A DNA stretch of 64,000 nt from Aquamicrobium sp. (GTDB lineage Bacteria > Pseudomonadota > Alphaproteobacteria > Rhizobiales > Rhizobiaceae). The notes under the pieces were generated by a model, which saw only the letters and a list, made by a program, of their open reading frames with translations, was not told the origin of the DNA and did not search any database. This document shows, one piece after another, positions 62,739 through 64,000 of the stretch (positions within the stretch are counted from its first letter, which is position 1; every line of letters begins with the position of its first letter). The stretch is from NCBI GenBank assembly GCA_019739225.1, contig JAHHDT010000007.1, positions 372,001 through 436,000 of the forward strand, read 5' to 3'. The translations under genes were made by a program, and so were the position numbers.

Positions 62739-63164
62739 TCAGTTGACTTCGCAGAACCGGCGAACCCCGTCATATCCGACGAACGTTCCGCTCGACGGAT
62801 CGAAGGAACGGTAGCGGTCCGAGCAGTAACGGTACCACTCGTCCGTCCACGGCTCGTATGTCGCGTAACGCTCGACATACACCCGGCGCGGCTGCTCGTA
62901 GACCCGGACCGGACGCTCATAGACGACCGGGGGAGGGGCGTAATAGCCGTCGTCGTAGTAGCGTTCGCGGTAGATCGGGGCAGGTCGCGCAGCGCCTGCG
63001 ATGAGTGCGCCAGTGGCGAGGCCGAGCACACCCGCGGCCAGCATATCGCCGCCGCGATCGCGATGCCGCCACCGTTCGCCCGCCTGAGCGGCGGGTAAGG
63101 CCGCGGTCAGCGCGGTTGCCGCAATCAGGCCGGCGGCGGCCGATTTCTTCAAGAGACTTGTCAT
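62739..63164 (-). CDS. BA14K-like secreted protein
   Basis: A 141-residue protein with a signal peptide (LKKSAAAGLIAATALTAALP, cleaved near AQA), a tyrosine/proline-rich middle (YYAPPPVVYERPVRVYEQPR) and a C-terminal EWYRYCSDRYRSFDPSSGTF then RRFCEVN block typical of the BA14K/lectin-like family of Brucella and rhizobia. Two cysteines likely form a disulfide. Exported; in Brucella the prototype is an immunoreactive protein. GGAG lies nine bases before the ATG at 63164; an ATG at 63173 is closer to it. Confidence 0.8.
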   Translation of the reverse strand: MTSLLKKSAAAGLIAATALTAALPAAQAGERWRHRDRGGDMLAAGVLGLATGALIAGAARPAPIYRERYYDDGYYAPPPVVYERPVRVYEQPRRVYVERYATYEPWTDEWYRYCSDRYRSFDPSSGTFVGYDGVRRFCEVN

Positions 63165-63185
63165 GCCGTTCATCTCCAAAAGCCG

Positions 63186-63205
63186 ATACGCATTGATTAG
63201 CGTAT
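63186..63205. promoter_or_regulatory. dyad in the 5' region of the BA14K-like gene
   Basis: ATACGC-ATTGATTA-GCGTAT, perfect 6-bp arms. It lies 22 bases before the start codon and could be an operator or a leader stem. Confidence 0.35.
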
Positions 63206-63283
63206 GCTTGAGGAGAAATTGAGGCTTTTTGCCTGAACGGCGGCTGAACGAGCGATCACTCTCGTTGACAGTATGAAATAGAC

Positions 63284-63301
63284 GCGCCGGCAAGCCGGCG
63301 C
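63284..63301. terminator. hairpin after cspA
   Basis: GCGCCGGC-AA-GCCGGCGC between the cold-shock gene and the BA14K-like gene, 36 bases past the cspA stop. T-run weak on the minus strand. Confidence 0.55.
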
Positions 63302-63337
63302 ATCCAAATTTTTCCATTCCTGTGGCGAGGGGTCTGG

Positions 63338-63550
63338 CTAAAGAACCGTCAGATTGACGGCTTTCGGACCCTTGCCGCGCTTGTCGGGCTCGGTTTCGAA
63401 CGACACTTTCTGGCCGTCCTCGAGCCCGGGCAGGCCGGATGCCTGCACGGCAGAGATGTGAACGAACACATCCTTCTGGCCGTCGTCAGGCGTTATGAAG
63501 CCAAAGCCCTTGGCATGGTTGAAGAATTTCACGGTTCCGCTCTGGGGCAT
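63338..63550 (-). CDS. cspA: cold-shock protein (CspA family)
   Basis: A 70-residue single cold-shock domain that binds single-stranded RNA or DNA. RNP1 is KGFGFI (14-19) and RNP2 is VFVHI (28-32). The ATG at 63550 gives [15 protein letters not shown] with AAGGAG six bases upstream. Members act as RNA chaperones; whether this one is cold-induced cannot be told. Confidence 0.95.
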   Translation of the reverse strand: MPQSGTVKFFNHAKGFGFITPDDGQKDVFVHISAVQASGLPGLEDGQKVSFETEPDKRGKGPKAVNLTVL

Positions 63551-63898
63551 GGGAAGCTCCTTATCTCCCACTTGTTGTCTCTTGCGGGGGTGTCAATCCC
63601 GCTCAATCTCGCGCCTTTACTGGGGGAGAAGAAACAGCTTTCCTCGCGTCGGGGCCTTGCCGGAACCCTCTTGTTCCGCGGTCGTCCCGGGCGACATGGC
63701 AGGTGATAAGCTCGATAAACTGCACTTGCACCGGGGTATCCTATTCCAGTCTCCGGGCCGGCAAACGCCCGAACGGAAGAAACCTTCCTTCATTTTGGAG
63801 CATCGGGCAAGCAAAAGATTTATGATCGCGCTGGTTCACCTGCGGTGCGCCATTTTCACAATGCCTTGGATTTGAAGTACTTGGCCCGCAGCAGTGTT
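63551..63898. other. 348-base gap without a recognised gene
   Basis: Contains the cspA 5' region. No long coding frame with a convincing start, tRNA or repeat was seen. Base composition is less GC-rich near 63780-63860. Confidence 0.4.
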
Positions 63899-64000
63899 TC
63901 AGCCGGGGCGCAGGAATACCATCTCGGAGAAGGTATGGTCGATCGCTTCGTCCGCGGTGTCTCTCGTTGACTGGACGGGCGCGACTTCCGTGCGAAACAT
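63899..64000 (-). CDS. possible 3' end of a gene entering from the right edge
   Basis: A frame open from the window edge to a TGA at 63899-63901, encoding at least 33 residues and ending EMVFLRPG. It begins with an ATG exactly at the edge, which may be chance. Too short to classify. Confidence 0.3.
   Translation of the reverse strand: MFRTEVAPVQSTRDTADEAIDHTFSEMVFLRPG

Overview
The window is a stretch of GC-rich alphaproteobacterial chromosome. Gene content and gene order point to Hyphomicrobiales, most like the Phyllobacteriaceae/Mesorhizobium group: a petABC cytochrome bc1 operon near trmL and hemF, rplY-pth-exoD-ychF, prs near pgeF-lgt, a MarR/OmpR-type pair like PetP/PetR, and BA14K-, DUF1127- and DUF1059-type small proteins. 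This placement is inference from content; no rRNA, tRNA, CRISPR array, transposase, phage or plasmid gene was seen. Nearly all of the window is coding.

Layout. 1-6100: the end of a TPR protein, an alpha/beta hydrolase, a membrane-anchored protein behind a CtrA-like site, a phosphoesterase, a Nudix hydrolase, a glutathionyl-hydroquinone reductase and a GNAT acetyltransferase with a possible leader peptide. 6161-13035: a tightly overlapping minus-strand operon MoxR ATPase / DUF58 / BatA-DUF4159 / GATase1-like membrane protein, divergent from DUF1285-Nudix-cca (13152-15675). 15768-21812: DUF1059, a secreted esterase, a LysR/small-protein divergent pair, an array of palindromic repeats, hemF, MarR/cytochrome b561, an orphan SoxR-like operator and trmL. 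22736-26502: two ABC exporter half-transporters. 27453-30227: petABC with a strong terminator, then apt. 30957-34990: an Rrf2 regulator with a thioredoxin-reductase-like flavoprotein, two MaoC proteins and an animal-type heme peroxidase. 35279-38485: ychF, exoD, pth, rplY. 38646-42083: an MFS/AraC divergent pair and a second LysR/DUF1127 divergent pair. 42213-45469: an ABC-F ATPase, a perfect 42-bp inverted-repeat element and a chromate transporter broken by an in-frame stop. 45472-51145: prs, a lipoprotein, an M24-fold protein, pgeF, a MidA-type methyltransferase and lgt. 51284-53408: UbiK, YbjN, CsaA and a small ATPase. 53418-57694: a GntR/FCD regulator and nitrate/sulfonate/taurine-type ABC importer genes facing a fumarylacetoacetase-family hydrolase. 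57701-61581: a histidine kinase, a PetR-like regulator and a PetP-like MarR, divergent from ilvE across an exceptional operator. 61695-63550: a glycine-rich small protein, an MBL hydrolase, a BA14K-like protein and a cold-shock protein.

How it fits together. Respiration and redox are the main thread: cytochrome bc1, cytochrome b561, hemF, a UbiK-type ubiquinone factor, a MidA-type complex I methyltransferase, glutathionyl-hydroquinone reductase, a heme peroxidase and a thiol-redox flavoprotein. Several are paired with regulators that have visible operator dyads (Rrf2, MarR, LysR, SoxR-like).

Most of the window is ordinary core chromosome, and no clearly new multi-gene system is evident. The points most worth checking are the MarR/ilvE operator, the Rrf2-flavoprotein pair that lacks an obvious NADPH site, the orphan SoxR-type promoter, the nonsense-split chrA beside a repeat element, two possible leader peptides, and the M24-fold protein with a lost metal site.
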